Origin: Larix sibirica
Taxonomy: Eukaryota > Streptophyta > Pinopsida > Pinales > Pinaceae
Direction of reading: 5' to 3'
Assembly: GCA_004151065.3 (NCBI GenBank)
Contig: NWUY0300006858.1
Coordinates: 65,912-90,970, forward strand
DNA length: 25,059 nucleotides
Position 1 is the first letter of the stretch; every line of letters begins with the position of its first letter. The position numbers and the translations under genes were made by a program. The notes beneath the pieces were generated by a model. It saw only the letters and a program-made list of their open reading frames with translations. It was not told the origin of the DNA and did no database searches. Shown here one piece after another: positions 22,301-25,059 of the stretch.

Positions 22301-24805
22301 AGATACACAATCAGGTAAATAAGATAGCCAAGGAACCTGAACATTTCAAGTGTACTTGTTAGATAGTATGCTTCAAGCACTGTTTTCCCTAGTCCTAATG
22401 GATCCAAGCCCTGATCTGGATTAAGGTTGAAAAGGGGTGGAAGTAAAAATTTTGGGGATCATCAGATGAATGTGGATTTATAATAATTTTTTATTTGGAA
22501 ATGTTTAAACTTTCTATATATAAATAAGCAAATGTTAAACAGCCTCCCCATCCCATCTTGGTGAGGAAATGAGAGTCAAAGCTACAAAGCTTCACCTAAA
22601 ACCAAGATCCCTAATGTGCAATGGGGCAAGGAGTACTACAAAGATCACTCCTCTACTTGGAAGCATTACTATGCTTAACTTCCCGATATCATTGTTTTTG
22701 TATTTTTTAACGACTTTGATTTTTTGCTAAACATTGTGAACACTCAAAATGAACTTCTTCAAAGATCATTTAGATGGATTCAAGATCAACTCTTTGTGGA
22801 AACATTCACTAATATACAACATGGACAGATCACAGATACACTACAGGATGAACGTATCATCAAAAGTTCCTCATTCGACATAGACAGTTCATGAGTGTTA
22901 TATTCAAACTCAGCACATATGGTCTCCCAGGTTTTCAATACTCAAAGTTAAAGATTGAACAAGTATGTCGAAAGTGATTACACTCGTACTAGTACATCGC
23001 TTCACATAGTCATTAAGTTCAGCAAGTTCCCCATGCTTGCATTTGCAATCAGTACTTGGCACACGCATTGGTAGATGAAGAATACAAGTGTAAAATTTGA
23101 TATTCGAGATTTGCTATCTAAAAAAATTTATAACTTTGGAAAATTTATTTTCCTTTAATGATTACATTTACAAATACCCTTTATAAAGATATGCATAGAA
23201 TTCAATTTTGGTAGAATTCAGTCAAAAATTTGCGTTTCTATGATTCAAGATTAGGTTAAATAAGAGTATCTGCACTTGCAAAATTATTCATATTTTTAGA
23301 TACACTTTTTGAGGGCAGCATGTGGGTAAAATTTGGTGATGATCCCAGTGCTAGAAAAGTTAGGGCAAACTTAGGGTTTTTTAATTTCAATATTTTGTCA
23401 TGGTTTTGGGCACCCTTTATGGTGAAAAGCAAGAGGGTAAAATTTCAAGTCATTTTGAGAAACCTAAATGTTAAGTCAAAGTTAGATTTATGCATGTTTC
23501 CTAGAAGTAGTGGTTGCCCAAAGATTGCCCTTGTGAATTTTTATGTTGATATTTTGATATAGAGCATTGTGCCCTTCTTGATTAACACTAAGGATATTTT
23601 GACCAGATAAGCAATGCACCCCAATTGAGAGAATACTTAGAAAGCAAGTTACTTGCTGCCCAAGCACTGCTATGTGTCACCTATTTTTTGGCAATGCACC
23701 ATATTTTCATGTGGTCTTGATTTGCACTCTTGCACTCTAGGTTCTGCTTCAATTTGACTTCACGTGTACTCCAAAGCAAACTTTTCCCAAGATCACTTGT
23801 GGTCCAACAAGTGCCTATTCTAGAAGAGATCATGTCTCTTGAGTAGGTTCCCATGCCTTTTATTTTGCACTCCATGTGGAATATTATCAGACCTATGACG
23901 AGTTCGCTTTACATAGAGAGTCTTTCAGTTGGGCATGACTTAAACAAACAATGCTCTCCAGTTTTGAATTTCACTTCAGTTTACATGACTTTTAGTTCAT
24001 GCAAATGTTATTAAAAGTAAATTGGGCATAAAGCATATCTATTCATGGAAAGGAGGCTTACCTAGTAATGTCCCTCAAAATATACCCTAAACAAAAATTA
24101 TAAGAGTCGAATCTATCGTAAAAATACATGATTATTTAAATTAACTTCAGCACTGAGTAATTATTGGTAATTACACTCGTTTGCTACTCGAGTGATATGT
24201 TACTCTGTTAGCGTCAATGTATTGTTTTGAACTGTCATCTTTAACTCGACTTTGACTGGTCTGTATGTGATTGTTCCCACTAATGCATTGACATATCTTC
24301 TAAAAGAGAATGTCTATCTTACTATGATATTTATCCATCATAGCGCAACCTGGTCTTTTAAGTTTTTAACTTGTTCTAACTTCTAAGTCATAATGATGAT
24401 AAAAATCTGCTTACTTTAAGTGTTCAAATGCTTTGTTTTTACATTGTTTGTCATACGTTGGAATTATCTTAATGATGGTCGTTTTCTCTATGGATGGATT
24501 TCTGATCCATATCTGCCTGAGTTTTACTTGGATTTTACAAGCTAACATTATCTCTTTCTTTTATCATCGCAGGTATTTGGTTTGACCCGTGCTATGCCTT
24601 AAGGTATAAGACCAGTTTATAATACATCCTAAGTTCTCTAACAATTCAAAGTTTATACTATACTATAATACAAAACTTATGGACGAGGCTCTATAGCAAG
24701 ACCAAGCATTAATCGCTGGTCATGCCATGTCCATGCATAACGAAGGTGTTGTGATGACTTAAGGATTTAAACATTGAGCTTATGTGAGCGAAATACCATG
24801 GACAA
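19349..24805. other. Non-coding stretch upstream of the exons, copy B
   Basis: Counterpart of 4312-9768. It repeats the TG microsatellite (21754-21777), the unassigned open stretch (21864-22077 minus) and the weak 5S-like patch (22628-22692). I see no additional feature. Confidence 0.5.
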
Positions 24806-25059
24806 TTGTGCCTTGGTATTAACGTTGGGGGTTATGCAAAACTTGAATCTATACAACCACGCAATGGTAAGGGAGGTAGGTTCATATTCAATGCAGCCCA
24901 TGTGATGGGCAGGTATGAAGCGAATGGAAAACCCTCATGCTGGCATAGCACTTATGTTTACCCAAGAGGTAGGGTTTTCTCCGTTCATGCCCTGTCGGAA
25001 GGTTCATTTGGTCTTTGCGATTTTTGTTGTAGGAGAGGGAAGCCGAGGGATTCCTCTCT
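24806..25059. other. GC-richer contig end, copy B
   Basis: Counterpart of 9769-10022, ending at the last base of the window on the same sequence where copy A meets the N gap. Confidence 0.4.

Larger units (their letters stand above)
15037..25059. repeat. Large direct duplication, copy B
   Basis: This is the second copy of 1-10022. Its left boundary is internal: the preceding bases (up to 15036) have no counterpart inside the window, since copy A starts at the window edge. Its right end falls on the same sequence base where copy A meets the N gap. Differences from copy A are few and sit in two short clusters (16340-16357 and 18323-18329) plus one base at 16151. This is the more informative copy, because 5 kb of its left flank (the 3' side of the minus-strand gene) is present. 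Confidence 0.98.

Noticed and set aside
1-25059. Circular genome or plasmid with terminal redundancy
   Set aside because: The repeated ends are both tails rather than an end matching a start, there is an N gap, and spliced exons and plant retroelements show nuclear DNA.
1-25059. A novel gene system such as a defence island or biosynthetic cluster
   Set aside because: There are no adjacent full-length genes, no conserved catalytic domains and no array-like structures beyond small tandem repeats.

Overview
This window looks like draft-assembly sequence from a plant nuclear genome. It is AT-rich and has no long open reading frames. Short coding exons with GT-AG borders sit in kilobase-scale introns. 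Decayed Ty3/gypsy and Ty1/copia-type retroelement fragments are scattered through it. The long introns and heavily eroded gypsy remnants would fit a large, repeat-rich genome, but nothing here fixes the species. I see no bacterial operon, no CRISPR array, no rRNA or tRNA gene, and no convincing new biological system.

The layout is dominated by a duplication. Bases 1-10022 (copy A) recur as 15037-25059 (copy B), in the same orientation. I found only five substitutions and one 1-base indel between them. Copy A stops exactly at a 17-base N gap (10023-10039). Copy B stops at the same sequence base, which is also the last base of the window. The likeliest reading is a redundant contig (haplotig or false duplication) joined by scaffolding. 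A true 15.04-kb tandem array is the alternative.

Each copy carries, on the minus strand, the last three recognisable exons of one gene (copy A: 4237-4311, 3937-4136, 410-582). Their splice phases match across both junctions. They encode about 148 residues of a hydrophilic, Lys/Arg/Ser/Glu-rich C-terminal tail that looks nuclear. I cannot name the family with confidence; a chromatin or cohesin-associated protein such as PDS5 is only a guess. The 3.35-kb intron between the last two exons holds an orphan 187-bp LTR with an initiator-Met-tRNA primer-binding site. It also holds two short tandem duplications, one of which spans the last splice acceptor. Upstream of these exons (about 4.3-9.8 kb) I see no further supported exon.

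The sequence unique to the second contig (10040-15036) begins inside a broken Ty3/gypsy reverse transcriptase on the minus strand, preceded by a long decayed gag region (to about 11095). Protease and the N-terminal part of reverse transcriptase are missing between them. The rest (11.1-15.0 kb) is AT-rich and holds degenerate tandem duplications but no supported gene. It lies 3' of the copy-B gene.
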